A stretch of 64,000 bases of DNA from Crocinitomicaceae bacterium (GCA_002693775.1 NZRP01000049.1:1-64000), one strand, 5' to 3'; positions 1 to 9,779 are shown, counted from the stretch's first letter. Notes: generated by a model not told the origin, from the letters alone. Translations and numbers: made by a program.

Positions 1-3000
1 TGTGCTTCTCCTCCAATTCAGTTTCCTGGTTGGACTTTCGAATTGTACGGCAGTGTTTATGATGAGTTCTACGTCAACTCCAAGGGAATGATCTCATTTG
101 GCGGCGATGTTATAGATTGGACTCCAACGAGCTTTCCTGAAGCAGAATACAATCAAATTGCTGGTTACTGGCAGGATACTGATAACAGATCTGTGGGTGA
201 AATCATGTATAAGGTTACTCAGGATGCTGTTTATGTGAATTACGTTGAAGTTGGATACTACAATAACCACAACGACTTGACTAACAACTACCAAATCATT
301 ATTACGCCTAACGATGGAATCATAGGCGACGGTAATAATGCCCAGGTGTGCTACCTGGACATGAATTGGGCTCATGGAGATATCGGTGGGGGCGGTGGAT
401 GTTGTGGACCAGACCCTGGGGTAACTGGAGCTGACCAAAACGCAACTGGATCAGACGGACCACACGTACAGTTTGGCCGTTTCAATCTTCTTGACGACAC
501 GTACAACGGACCGTATGGAGTTGGCGAGGGTTTTGATGACGGGATAAACTGGCTTGACTACAAGTACTTTGACATAAACACTGCTCTTTCGAGTAACAAC
601 CTATCTCCTGTAGCTACAGAAAATCTAGGTTGTGACACGATTACTATTTGCTTAGGTCAGTCAACTTCAGTTGACGTAAACTTCCTAGGGCCAGAGCCTG
701 GACAGTCGGTCACTCTTGATGTTATACAGAATTTAAGTGGATCAAACACAATTGATGGGTTTTTTGTTAATAACGGAACTAACGCGGGCATCACAGGAAC
801 TTTTGTCGGCAACTCGCCTGGCATTAACACCATTGACATTACAGCAGTTGATGACGGCTCGCCTTCATCGACTACGGCTGTTACCATGTACATCGAAGTA
901 CTTGATGTTCTTCCGCCAGAACTAACTGTTGAGGGAAATATGGCAATATGTGCTGGTGCTGAAACCGTGATTACCGCAACAGGGGACTTTGATTCTTTCT
1001 CTTGGAACCTTAATAGTCAGTTTACAGATGGAAATGTTGCTACAATCCCATTTGGAGGAAACTTCGTTGTAACTGGAATATTAGACGCTGGATGTGAAGT
1101 ACAGACCTCGTTTTTTATTGACCAAAGCCCTTATTACCTGCCAGACGTAGAATACGATCCAAACCCTCCGTATATCTGTGATGACGATTCTGTTTTTGTT
1201 CAGGTTGTCCCAGATGTAGACGAAGTGTTTGTTGGATATACTTGGGAAGCTGATTGGAACGGTCTAGGAGGAGAAGTCTACGATATCGCTGCAGACGAGA
1301 GTGGAGCATGGCTATCAGCTGGTATGTACAGGCTTCTAGTTGAAGATGAGTCTGGGTGTTTTGGTCAGCGTGTTTTCCAAGTAAACAACATCGGAGCTGA
1401 TATCCCAGATCTAGTAATCCCACCAATTTGTGATGGATTAGATACGGTTCAGTTTGCTGGAGGTTACGAAGGAACTGAAGAAGGCGACTTCAACGTTTAC
1501 CTAATTACGTCAAACAACGATGGTTGGTTAGGAAGCTTTGTTAACATAATCATTAATGGTGAGGTTGCTTCTACCCTTACATTGATCAATAGCACTTTCG
1601 ATACTTTCTCTGTCCCTATTGCCTTTGGTGATACTATCGAAGTAGAATACATCTCTGCAGACCCTAATGCAGATGCATTTAACCAGGTACAAGTGTTCAA
1701 CTGTTCTAACAGCCAGAATAGCGAATTAATCTCAGACCTCAGTGCAGGTATTATATACTCTGCTGCTGCTATGTGTGAGGTTGAAGAAGCAAATGGATAT
1801 TGGGAAGAGACTCAAGGCCCTGGGACATCATGGTTTGAATACACTGATCAGTACAACACTCTTTGGGTTCCAACAGAGTACGGCATGTATGAATTATGCT
1901 TTTATGAAGAAAACTGTAATATTCCATATTGCTACGAGGTTGAGGTAACCCTCCCACCAACAATTAGCTTAAACGAAGAGGAGGTTTTCTTATGTGATGG
2001 TGCTGAGCTTGAGCTTGTAGCAGACACGACAGATGCTGGAGGAACTGCTACGATAAACTGGCCTTACCCAGGAACGGACAACGTACTTCAAAACGAATAT
2101 AGCTACACTCAATACACAACAACTGAAATTGAAGTTGAGATTGAAAATGGTTGTGGATCTCAAGCTGATACTGTACAGGTGACAGCATACTTTGCTCCAA
2201 TCATTGACTCTATGTTCTTATGTGACGAAGGGGATGAGATTGAGATAGATCCTATTGTTGGAGACCAAAATGGCGACTTTGATTACGAGTGGACATTCAA
2301 TGGAGAACCTATAGATGGTCTTGATGAAATAGTAGTGTCAGAGACTGGATCTTACTGTGTTATTGTAACGAACGAGTGTTTCCCTAATGGAGCAATAAAC
2401 TGTGGTTTCGTTGATATTGTTAGCCAAATTGAGGACGTATTTAACGAAGAAAATGGAGGCGTAATTGCTGATTGTGATGATGAGGGAATTGACCCAGGTG
2501 AAACAGCAACAATTACTCTTAACCTCCCAAATGACGACTACATTGCTACTTGGCCTGACGGATCAACAGGTTTTGTATGGGAGCTCCCCGAAGACGTTCA
2601 AGAAACTGATGCTGATGGCAACCCGTTATTCGATGAGGGGGGCAATCCAGTTTGGACTTACAACGGAAACCAAATCTGCGTAGAAATTGAAGACCCATAC
2701 GGGTGTGGTGTTACTGAGCACTGCGTACTTCTTTACATTGGCCAAGATCCGATCATTGCACCAACTATTGATGACATCCCAGGAATTGAGGTTGAATCGC
2801 CTCTTATAATTTGCCCAGACATCCCGTACACATTCAACTTAAATGACTACCAAAACGGACCTGAATACTTCGACTATACATGGTGGGTTGAGTGTAATAG
2901 CGAAAACATATACTTTGGTGTAGGTGGTGAAGGAGGTCACCAGATCACAATAGGAGATCAGAATATTCCAGACGATTGTGAAGGCCAGCTTCTTGAGCTA

Positions 3001-3339
3001 AATGGATTAGTTGAAAACCCATGTGGTAATGCTCTTTTTACTCATGAGTTTATTGTAGAATTTTGTGAGCTTGATTTAATCAACGTTTTCACCCCATACA
3101 ATGGAGACTCAGATAACCCAGCGTTTATTATCAACGGTCTTGAAAACTATGATGATGTACTTTTAAGAGTATTCGACAGATGGGGTAACATGGTATACGA
3201 GGATTACGATTACACAAACACAGAGCCTTGGTACGGTGTTAACTTGAATAATAGAGAGTTAAGTGAAGGCACTTACTTCTATACGATAATCCTACCAAAC
3301 GGCTACGAGCACAGTGGACCTGTCACCATCTTCCGCTAA
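1..3339 (+). CDS. Large secreted protein with nidogen-like domain and T9SS type B sorting domain (5' truncated)
   Basis: The reading frame is open from base 1, so the true start lies outside the window; 1112 residues are visible. Roughly residues 10-190 look like a nidogen-like (NIDO) region (motifs AGYWQDTDN, NYQIIITPNDG, GRFNLLDD). A long stretch of Ig/PKD-like, acidic, Cys-containing beta repeats follows. The last ~85 residues form a type B (CHU_C/gliding) C-terminal domain, with NVFTPYNGDSDN, VFDRWGNMVYE and EGTYFYTI, ending in arginine. By family knowledge such proteins cross the outer membrane by the type IX system and sit on the cell surface or are shed, often as adhesins. The stop overlaps the radA start (TAATG). 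Domain identity is by motif only, and the ligand is unknown. Confidence 0.85.
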   Translation, partial: CASPPIQFPGWTFELYGSVYDEFYVNSKGMISFGGDVIDWTPTSFPEAEYNQIAGYWQDTDNRSVGEIMYKVTQDAVYVNYVEVGYYNNHNDLTNNYQIIITPNDGIIGDGNNAQVCYLDMNWAHGDIGGGGGCCGPDPGVTGADQNATGSDGPHVQFGRFNLLDDTYNGPYGVGEGFDDGINWLDYKYFDINTALSSNNLSPVATENLGCDTITICLGQSTSVDVNFLGPEPGQSVTLDVIQNLSGSNTIDGFFVNNGTNAGITGTFVGNSPGINTIDITAVDDGSPSSTTAVTMYIEVLDVLPPELTVEGNMAICAGAETVITATGDFDSFSWNLNSQFTDGNVATIPFGGNFVVTGILDAGCEVQTSFFIDQSPYYLPDVEYDPNPPYICDDDSVFVQVVPDVDEVFVGYTWEADWNGLGGEVYDIAADESGAWLSAGMYRLLVEDESGCFGQRVFQVNNIGADIPDLVIPPICDGLDTVQFAGGYEGTEEGDFNVYLITSNNDGWLGSFVNIIINGEVASTLTLINSTFDTFSVPIAFGDTIEVEYISADPNADAFNQVQVFNCSNSQNSELISDLSAGIIYSAAAMCEVEEANGYWEETQGPGTSWFEYTDQYNTLWVPTEYGMYELCFYEENCNIPYCYEVEVTLPPTISLNEEEVFLCDGAELELVADTTDAGGTATINWPYPGTDNVLQNEYSYTQYTTTEIEVEIENGCGSQADTVQVTAYFAPIIDSMFLCDEGDEIEIDPIVGDQNGDFDYEWTFNGEPIDGLDEIVVSETGSYCVIVTNECFPNGAINCGFVDIVSQIEDVFNEENGGVIADCDDEGIDPGETATITLNLPNDDYIATWPDGSTGFVWELPEDVQETDADGNPLFDEGGNPVWTYNGNQICVEIEDPYGCGVTEHCVLLYIGQDPIIAPTIDDIPGIEVESPLIICPDIPYTFNLNDYQNGPEYFDYTWWVECNSENIYFGVGGEGGHQITIGDQNIPDDCEGQLLELNGLVENPCGNALFTHEFIVEFCELDLINVFTPYNGDSDNPAFIINGLENYDDVLLRVFDRWGNMVYEDYDYTNTEPWYGVNLNNRELSEGTYFYTIILPNGYEHSGPVTIFR

Positions 3340-4700
3340 TGGCAAAACAGCGTTCCCATTACGTATGTTCAGATTGCGGAACAACTACTTCTCAGTGGGT
3401 GGGCAAATGCCCAGGTTGTAAAAAGTGGAACACTCTATCAGAAGAGTTAATTCCTGATTCAGGTAAAAGAGCGCATAGACATCAGTCTAATTCAACTTCA
3501 TCTAAAGCCAAACCACTTGCTACAGTCGAAGTAAGTACTATACCAAGGCTTATTACTGGAGAGACTGAATTAGATAGAGTCTTAGGTTCTGGTGTTGTCC
3601 CAGGATCGCTTATACTTCTTGGTGGAGAACCAGGAGTAGGTAAGTCTACGCTGATGCTACAGGTTGCTTTTTCAGTAAGCGCCACAGGCCATAAAATATT
3701 ATATGTAAGCGGAGAGGAAAGTCCCGAGCAAGTGCGTATGCGCGCTAGCCGTCTTGGTGAAGTGCCAGAGTCTCTGATGATTCTCCCGGAGACGAGAGTC
3801 CCACTAATCCTTCAGGCTCTTGAGGAAGATGAGTACTCACTACTTGTTGTTGATTCAGTCCAAACCCTTGACACCCCAACCATAGATGGAGTTCCAGGAT
3901 CTGTATCCCAAATCCGCGAATCAGTAGCCTCGATCACATCTGTAGCTAAAACAAGAGGCCTTCCAGTTTTCCTAGTCGGCCACATCACAAAAGAAGGCTC
4001 AATAGCAGGGCCTAAAATCCTCGAACACATGGTAGACGTAGTTCTACAATTCGAAGGAGATTGGAACCACGCATTTAGATTATTGAGGGCTGCGAAAAAC
4101 AGGTTTGGCACAACCTCAGAATTAGGCATCTACGAAATGCTCTCAGGCGGCTTAAAAGCCGTTGAGAACCCCAGCGACGTCTTACTAACAGAAGCTGGCG
4201 AACCATCTAGTGGATCGGCAATAGCAGTTTCCTTAGAGGGCGCTCGCCCCATGCTAGTCGAGGTTCAAGCCCTGGTAAGCACAGCAGTTTACGGTACCCC
4301 ACAACGTTCGGGCACCACCTTCGACCTACGCAGGTTAAACATGCTTCTTGCTGTACTTGAAAAGCGATGCGGGTTTAAACTTGGTTCATTCGACGTGTTC
4401 TTAAACATGGCCGGTGGAATGAAAATTGTTGACCCAGCAAATGACCTTGCAGTTGTAGCTGCGATACTTTCATCTAGCTTAGACCTTCCCCTTGACAGAG
4501 ACGTTTGTTTTGCCGGAGAAGTAGGTCTTAGCGGTGAAATCAGACCTGTTCCTAGGTTAGAAGCAAGGATGGCTGAAGCTTCAAGATTAGGCATGAAAAG
4601 AATGCTCGTAAGCGGTCACAGCAAACTGCCTAAATCACCTAAGGGCCTAGAAGTAATATCTGTAAAGAGAGTAAGCGAGGTGCACTCAAAGATTTTTTAA
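3339..4700 (+). CDS. radA: DNA repair protein RadA (Sms)
   Basis: RadA is a RecA-like, Lon-related ATPase that promotes branch migration in homologous recombination. The 453-residue protein has the full family layout: a four-Cys zinc finger (C10, C13, C24, C27), Walker A GGEPGVGKST at 95-104, the RadA-specific KNRFG motif at 253-257, and a C-terminal Lon-protease-like domain. The length matches the usual ~455. The ATG shares one base with the stop of the upstream secreted protein, so translation is probably coupled, an odd partner for a repair gene. It converges on rsmI with only 8 bases between the stops, too few for a separate terminator. Confidence 0.97.
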   Translation: MAKQRSHYVCSDCGTTTSQWVGKCPGCKKWNTLSEELIPDSGKRAHRHQSNSTSSKAKPLATVEVSTIPRLITGETELDRVLGSGVVPGSLILLGGEPGVGKSTLMLQVAFSVSATGHKILYVSGEESPEQVRMRASRLGEVPESLMILPETRVPLILQALEEDEYSLLVVDSVQTLDTPTIDGVPGSVSQIRESVASITSVAKTRGLPVFLVGHITKEGSIAGPKILEHMVDVVLQFEGDWNHAFRLLRAAKNRFGTTSELGIYEMLSGGLKAVENPSDVLLTEAGEPSSGSAIAVSLEGARPMLVEVQALVSTAVYGTPQRSGTTFDLRRLNMLLAVLEKRCGFKLGSFDVFLNMAGGMKIVDPANDLAVVAAILSSSLDLPLDRDVCFAGEVGLSGEIRPVPRLEARMAEASRLGMKRMLVSGHSKLPKSPKGLEVISVKRVSEVHSKIF

Positions 4701-4708
4701 AATCTCGA

Positions 4709-5386
4709 TTAGCGCTTTCCTTCAAGTACAACGACAAATTCTCCCTTAGGAGCCTTTTGCTTAAAGTGCTCAAGAGCATCTTCCACTGTACCTCTTACAA
4801 TCTCTTCGTGAAGTTTAGAGAGTTCGCGACAAAGAGCAATTCTTCTATTAGAACACTCATACTTTATTAGCTCTTCTAACAGTTTTACTACCCTGTGAGG
4901 TGACTCATATAGGACAGTTGTTTTATCTTCTTCAACTATAGCCGTCAATCTTTTTTGCCTACCCTTTTTATGAGGTAGAAAACCTTCAAAAACGAACCTA
5001 TCACATGGTAACCCAGACACAACAAGAGCAGGCACAAAAGCCGTTGCTCCTGGTAGGCAGCTAACCTCAACACCCGCTTCAACACAAGCCCTAACTAGAA
5101 GAAATCCAGGGTCTGAAATTGCAGGAGTTCCAGCGTCAGAACACAGTACAAAATGCGCTCCGCCTTTAAGTTGTTCTACTAGGTAATCAACCGCCTTATG
5201 CTCATTGTGAAGGTGGAATGATTTAAGAGACTTATCAACTCTGAGATGCCTTAATAGATTTCCTGTTGTTCGCGTGTCTTCAGCAAGTACAAGATCGCAT
5301 GAACTAAGAACCTCAACAGCTCTTTCAGTAATGTCTTTTAAGTTGCCTATAGGCGTAGGGACTATATCTAATCTTCCGTACTCCAT
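4709..5386 (-). CDS. rsmI: 16S rRNA (cytidine(1402)-2'-O)-methyltransferase RsmI
   Basis: RsmI uses S-adenosylmethionine to 2'-O-methylate C1402 in the ribosomal decoding centre. The 225-residue protein begins with the typical IVPTPIGNLKDIT segment. It carries the tetrapyrrole-methylase-fold motifs AEDTRTTGNLL (35-45), SDAGTPAISDPG (83-94), LPGATA (111-116) and FEGFLP (133-138). The C-terminus (RELSKLHEE, GEFVVVLEG) is complete; the protein is slightly shorter than the ~280 of E. coli, as is common in Bacteroidota. It is the last gene of the ftsX-to-rsmI run, 3 bases after the conserved hypothetical gene upstream. Confidence 0.96.
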   Translation of the reverse strand: MEYGRLDIVPTPIGNLKDITERAVEVLSSCDLVLAEDTRTTGNLLRHLRVDKSLKSFHLHNEHKAVDYLVEQLKGGAHFVLCSDAGTPAISDPGFLLVRACVEAGVEVSCLPGATAFVPALVVSGLPCDRFVFEGFLPHKKGRQKRLTAIVEEDKTTVLYESPHRVVKLLEELIKYECSNRRIALCRELSKLHEEIVRGTVEDALEHFKQKAPKGEFVVVLEGKR

Positions 5387-5389
5387 GGC

Positions 5390-5914
5390 TTAAAAAATTC
5401 TGGGTATACGCTCCTCAAAAGTCGATTGAGCTAGTTCGATATCCTCCTTACTTCCAGACGGTTTCATGGCCTTTCTAAACACCCTTGTAGCCTCTTCTGT
5501 GTTGCGACATTTATCCACCGCATCGAGCATATCGTTAAAGTTTAAATCGTCATTTGAAAACAGTATAGAAGTGAAGTTAGCTCTCTCTAAAATGGTAAGG
5601 CCTTCCCCGACCGACGATAGTGGTTTAAACTGGTGTTTTTCAGCAAGGCTGACTTCTTCAATTGAGTCGATGAGATCGATTTGGCTTTCATCAGTTTCAT
5701 TTTCAAGAGCCACATCTTCTACCTTCTTATCCTCAGCAACAGATGCTTCAAATGCTTTATATCTCAAAACAGCGAGTCGCTCGTGGATTTCTCTGGCGAT
5801 AGTAAGAAGATCATTAACCTCCTCGTTCGAAGCCTCGCCTTGATTCATGGATTTAACCCCTTGATATAGGGTCTTAACAAGATCTTTTAGCGGTATGTGC
5901 TTGTCGTTTTCCAT
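5390..5914 (-). CDS. Conserved hypothetical protein (Bacteroidota, rsmI-linked)
   Basis: No assigned function that I can recognise. The 174-residue protein has no signal peptide and no membrane segment, so it is probably cytoplasmic. The N-terminal half is helical and charged (ARE..ERLAVLRYKAFE, ~45-63); an acidic linker follows. The C-terminal half carries a segment (ERANFTSILFSNDDLNFNDM, ~110-129) that resembles a conserved block I recall in many small Bacteroidota hypotheticals. The gene lies 24 bases after AsmA and 3 before rsmI, so it belongs to the operon. A TATCTTTA box at 5923-5930 could be an internal promoter, but its last base departs from the TAnnTTTG consensus. Confidence 0.8.
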   Translation of the reverse strand: MENDKHIPLKDLVKTLYQGVKSMNQGEASNEEVNDLLTIAREIHERLAVLRYKAFEASVAEDKKVEDVALENETDESQIDLIDSIEEVSLAEKHQFKPLSSVGEGLTILERANFTSILFSNDDLNFNDMLDAVDKCRNTEEATRVFRKAMKPSGSKEDIELAQSTFEERIPRIF

Positions 5915-5938
5915 TGACGGAATAAAGATAGTGCTATT

Positions 5939-8443
5939 CTAAAAGTCGTCGTCCTCTGGGTCGTCTAAGTTGTTAGGAGAATTAGTTCTCATTCGAGTTC
6001 TAACTGGCTTTGTTTCCTCCGGAGCTTCCTCTTCTTTTATCTCCTTAGGTTTTTCCTCAGGCTCATCACCAGCTCCCCTTATGGCGTCTCGGATGCGTTC
6101 AGCCTCAGCATTTAACCCCCTTCTTCGGTGAGCTCTATGCGCCTCTCTATCATAACTGTATTCGGGCAATTCCAATGTGCCATCCATCCCCAAGAAGAAC
6201 ATGTTTCCAAGGCCATCGTCTTCTATGTTGCCAAACTCTCCTTGTCCATTATCCTTAAGATCTCTAAGGGCAAATCCTAGAGTGTAATCGATGCCGCCGG
6301 CGAAGGTTTGGGATCCTTCTAAGCTTACATCCATAGCTGAGGAATGAATCTTCAGAAAGGGTACAGTTACAGTTGAAGCGCTAACAGTAATAGGACTTTC
6401 AACAGACTCAAAATCTATATCTGATAGTCTCTTCCTGAGGTCTTCAGGGTCAACGAGTGGTGCGATTAATCGGTGCTCCTTCAAGTAATCAGCCACCTCA
6501 TCGAAGACTTCTAAATTTTTCAATCTGCCATTTGAAATGCCAATATCTAAGTCAGCATCGAATGCATCAGATTTCCAGGAACCGTCTTTAGCCCAAACCA
6601 GGTTCATACTGCCCGTTACATCGCCTCTTCCCTTTATATGCTCAGCCCTCAATACGGTTTGGCCAAAATTCTCATAAACCCTAAACATCTCTTTAAGCGA
6701 GATATTCTCTGCTCCACCAGATATTCCTAAAACTATATTTTCATTAGTTGGTCTTGCGGAACCTTGAAACACAAGCTCTCCCTCCAAGGTGTTCAGTTTA
6801 GCAAAACCCAGCCTTAGCTTATTTGCCCCTATATCGCCCCTTGTTGAAGCTTCAGTGCACTCTAATTGCTCCCAGTATAATTTGTCGGTGTTTATAGAAA
6901 AATTAAAATTAGAACCATGTGGTAAAAAGGCATAATCGCTTGCGCCCTCTCTATCATCAGGACGGTTTCCCCACCACACAAGAATTGGATCAACAACCAC
7001 AGATTCTGCTACAACGTCAACAGAGCCCTTTACAGCTCCTCCATCCATTGCCTTTTCATACGCCTCAACATTTGCGACTACATTTCCAACATTGCCCACC
7101 CAATCATAACTCAAGCTCTCCACATTCATCTTACCACCTGCAAATTTGACCCTAACATTAGATAGCTGATATGGACTTGAATCTAGCTCTCCCTCCATAT
7201 TAGAAGACTCCAACATCATTTGCTCACCCTTAAAGTCTGAAGAAAACTTCAACTCTCCTTTATTTGGCAGTATGCTCTGAGTGCTGGCCTCAAGCCCTGG
7301 CAACCATGAATCATAAGATCTACTAAGATCCAAGGTCCCCTCTACAGTCCCCTCAAACGGCACCTCCCTAAATCTCGAAGTCCTCCCCTCGATCCTAGCC
7401 TCAACCCCGTTAGACCTCACTTTAACATCGCTCAACTTCACGGCCACCACATCCCTTTCATAGTCCATCTCCAGACGAAACCCGCCAGAAATCTCGCCCT
7501 TATTATTTACCCTCAGTCCTGTCAACGACGGTCCCACGGCAAACTGCCCTTCCGGCGCGGTAAACTCCACAACCCCGTTCGACCCCCCAGTATTAAAAAA
7601 GACATTCACCCTTTTATCATAACTCCACCCCTCAAAATCCTCCTTCGCGATAAAAACCCTTTTCAAATCGTCTTGAGAGACGCTGTGAAAATGGCCCTTT
7701 GCATTGACATTCCCTTCATCGATTACCACTTCGGTGGTAACCCCAACATCGTTGAGCAAACCGCCCTCAATATTAGCGGTTACAAACCCTTCTTCATCAG
7801 TGCTGTAAACAGCCGTAAACTCGCCATAAAAGGGCTCGAACACTTCATTTAAATCGCTATAAACTAAGTCTTCAAACGTTAACCTTAATGTCTCACTTGA
7901 TGCGTTTCCACTTGTTACGATTCCGCGAGACTTAACCTCTCCTCTTTCGATATAGGTGAAGTCAATGTCGTTGCAGTAGAAGTTAGTTATCTCGAATTTC
8001 GACGCACCTTCGCTGTTCTCTTCTCCCTCTTTATCAAATTCGACAACCTCTAAATTCCACCTTCCATTAGAATATTCCTCAGCTATGATCTCACCTGAAT
8101 TTAAGTAGGCAGATCGTATAACTGGCTCACCAAAGAGGACATCCCAAACTGAAAAGCTCACTCCAAACTCACTCGCTATAACCATATTCGAGGGTAGATC
8201 ACCTTCTCTTTTTACAGCTCCCTTTATTTCAATGTCGTGAAGCACCACGCTTACTTGTGGAAACGAAGCAAATAAATCGACGTCTACATCTCCAACTGTC
8301 ATTTCTGTAGTGATGCGCTCTTGAATTGCCTCAACTGCCAGCCCCTTCCAAGAATCACTAAACAATAGCAGATACCCAACTAGACCGCCTATTAGCAATA
8401 GTAGGGTAAGAAAGAAGGATATAAGCAGACGCTTTTTCGTCAT
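5939..8443 (-). CDS. AsmA-family inner-membrane protein
   Basis: This 834-residue protein has one N-terminal membrane segment (~5-29: LLISFFLTLLLLIGGLVGYL) and a very long periplasmic beta-rich body typical of the AsmA/TamB-like group, whose members bridge the envelope and are implicated in phospholipid transport or outer-membrane assembly. Family-like marks include the early ...VDLFASFPQVSVVLHDIEIKG segment and the C-terminal AsmA-like region ~620-770. The last ~60 residues are a Glu/Pro/Lys-rich disordered tail ending DDPEDDDF. The ATG overlaps the upstream lipoprotein stop (ATGA), indicating coupling. Bases 7321-7500 have an extreme C-over-G skew on the + strand (see findings). Confidence 0.85.
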   Translation of the reverse strand: MTKKRLLISFFLTLLLLIGGLVGYLLLFSDSWKGLAVEAIQERITTEMTVGDVDVDLFASFPQVSVVLHDIEIKGAVKREGDLPSNMVIASEFGVSFSVWDVLFGEPVIRSAYLNSGEIIAEEYSNGRWNLEVVEFDKEGEENSEGASKFEITNFYCNDIDFTYIERGEVKSRGIVTSGNASSETLRLTFEDLVYSDLNEVFEPFYGEFTAVYSTDEEGFVTANIEGGLLNDVGVTTEVVIDEGNVNAKGHFHSVSQDDLKRVFIAKEDFEGWSYDKRVNVFFNTGGSNGVVEFTAPEGQFAVGPSLTGLRVNNKGEISGGFRLEMDYERDVVAVKLSDVKVRSNGVEARIEGRTSRFREVPFEGTVEGTLDLSRSYDSWLPGLEASTQSILPNKGELKFSSDFKGEQMMLESSNMEGELDSSPYQLSNVRVKFAGGKMNVESLSYDWVGNVGNVVANVEAYEKAMDGGAVKGSVDVVAESVVVDPILVWWGNRPDDREGASDYAFLPHGSNFNFSINTDKLYWEQLECTEASTRGDIGANKLRLGFAKLNTLEGELVFQGSARPTNENIVLGISGGAENISLKEMFRVYENFGQTVLRAEHIKGRGDVTGSMNLVWAKDGSWKSDAFDADLDIGISNGRLKNLEVFDEVADYLKEHRLIAPLVDPEDLRKRLSDIDFESVESPITVSASTVTVPFLKIHSSAMDVSLEGSQTFAGGIDYTLGFALRDLKDNGQGEFGNIEDDGLGNMFFLGMDGTLELPEYSYDREAHRAHRRRGLNAEAERIRDAIRGAGDEPEEKPKEIKEEEAPEETKPVRTRMRTNSPNNLDDPEDDDF

Positions 8444-8979
8444 CTCACATAATCGCCCATATGAGTTAGGCCATCAGAATTAAGCAACTTTCTAAACGCT
8501 GCGTTGTTTTCAGGATTAATTTGGTACTCTTCGATTTCAGGATCGTCATCACTTTTTGTGACCTCCTCAATTGCTTCAACGCCTAAGACTTCTTTCCAAA
8601 TAGCGTAGTTTTCATCTGTTCCTTCGAACTCATAGATGCTTAATACGCTTCCTCTACGCTTACCTAAAATAAGTGACCAACGCTCATCATCATCATCTTG
8701 CATGCTTATGATGAAATACCCATTGAATTTTCTAAGAACATTTTTCTCATTTAAAACGACCTGCTCGTTTTCCATTGCGACATACTTAGGATGAATGGTG
8801 ATAGTTTCGTCCATATTTGTATTACTCCCCTTGTGGTGCCACTCTCCTTGCCAGCTTATTGGAAAAACTGTTCTATCTCTTCTGAGATATGGCATTGGCT
8901 CAGGAAATGTTACTTCAACACATCCAGTAAAAAGGAAGATTGCTGAGAATAGTAAGCTTAAAATCGTTGACTGTTTCAT
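8440..8979 (-). CDS. Predicted lipoprotein, unknown function
   Basis: A 179-residue protein with a clear lipoprotein signal: MKQSTILSLLFSAIFLFTGC, lipobox LFTGC with Cys20. A longer reading from 9042 exists, but the ATG at 8979 shares one base with the uppP stop (TAATG) and places the signal peptide at the N-terminus, so I chose 8979. The mature part has alternating beta-type stretches around a Trp-rich SWQGEWHHKG segment (~43-52) and an acidic C-terminus, which could be a small lipocalin-like barrel, but I cannot name the family. It sits between uppP and the AsmA gene with overlaps on both sides, so an envelope-maintenance role is a reasonable inference. Confidence 0.8.
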   Translation of the reverse strand: MKQSTILSLLFSAIFLFTGCVEVTFPEPMPYLRRDRTVFPISWQGEWHHKGSNTNMDETITIHPKYVAMENEQVVLNEKNVLRKFNGYFIISMQDDDDERWSLILGKRRGSVLSIYEFEGTDENYAIWKEVLGVEAIEEVTKSDDDPEIEEYQINPENNAAFRKLLNSDGLTHMGDYVR

Positions 8980-9779
8980 TAGGTAAATAGGTTTAATAAG
9001 ATGGCTGTTAACCCGGCTATCCCACAGTAAACGGCAAACCACATTAGGTTAGTGCCCTTAACTAGTTTAATCATTAGTTTACAGGCAAGTAGCCCTGATA
9101 CAAATGCTGCAATAAAACCGGCAATGTAGCCCTCCACACTACCACTCATCACATAATCATCCTCAAACAAATCCTTGGCTTCTAATAGTGTTGCTCCAAG
9201 AATCACAGGCAAAGCCATCAGGAAGCTGAATTTGGCAGCTTCTTTTCTTGAAACACCAAGTAATAGAGCTGCACCTATGGTGCTGCCTGATCTACTGATG
9301 CCAGGAAGAATTGCTAGAGCCTGAGCAAGGCCTATTAAAATAGAACTCTTCCCGCCAACATCTTTATTAGATGGGGGATTGAGTTTTTGAGAAACAACTA
9401 ATATCAAAGCTGTCACGAGTAACATGTACCCAACAAACCCAGAGGTGTAAAGCGGCTTTATTTCATCTTTGAAAAAGACGCCAACAATTCCAGCAGGAAC
9501 GGCGCTCAGCGCAATTAATCCTACGTACAAACGAGCCTTTCGCCCTCCGTCGTCATTACGCTTAAAAAACCCAACTGCTAATTCCGCGATCTCCTTCCAA
9601 AACACCACAATGGTACTCAAAGCAGTTGCGAAGTGAACTAGGATTTCAAAGGTGATATCGTCCTTATCTACCTCAAGAAAATCAGCAAAAAGAGTTAGGT
9701 GGCCAGAGCTAGATACGGGAAGAAATTCAGTTAGTCCTTGAACAAGACCAAGTATAATATATCTAACAATTTCCCAGAT
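8979..9779 (-). CDS. uppP: Undecaprenyl-diphosphatase UppP (BacA), non-standard start
   Basis: UppP dephosphorylates undecaprenyl pyrophosphate to recycle the lipid carrier for peptidoglycan and other glycans; it is an integral membrane enzyme. The conserved blocks QGLTEFLPVSSSGHL (near the N-terminus) and LPGISRSGST are both present. A TTG-initiated reading from 9620 would lack the first block, so it cannot be the full gene. The frame is open upstream, but from the preceding in-frame stop to 9620 it holds no ATG, GTG or TTG. The best start by homology is ATC at 9779-9777 (reading MWEIVRYIILGLVQG), giving 266 residues, the family norm. It lies 2 bases after the DUF3098 stop. Identity is certain; the start is an inference. 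Confidence 0.9.
   Translation of the reverse strand: MWEIVRYIILGLVQGLTEFLPVSSSGHLTLFADFLEVDKDDITFEILVHFATALSTIVVFWKEIAELAVGFFKRNDDGGRKARLYVGLIALSAVPAGIVGVFFKDEIKPLYTSGFVGYMLLVTALILVVSQKLNPPSNKDVGGKSSILIGLAQALAILPGISRSGSTIGAALLLGVSRKEAAKFSFLMALPVILGATLLEAKDLFEDDYVMSGSVEGYIAGFIAAFVSGLLACKLMIKLVKGTNLMWFAVYCGIAGLTAILLNLFT

Noticed and set aside
43-45. TTG as the start of the first secreted protein
   Set aside because: The frame is open and coding-like (TASPP...FPGW-type residues) back to base 1, so this is an internal codon of a gene cut by the window edge.
7261-7680. Horizontally transferred segment inside the AsmA gene
   Set aside because: The protein sequence runs on without a break in style and only the strand bias changes, so transfer of a foreign gene is not supported.
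8979-9620. UppP starting at the TTG at 9620
   Set aside because: It would lose the conserved QGLTEFLPVSSSGHL block, which is present in frame upstream.
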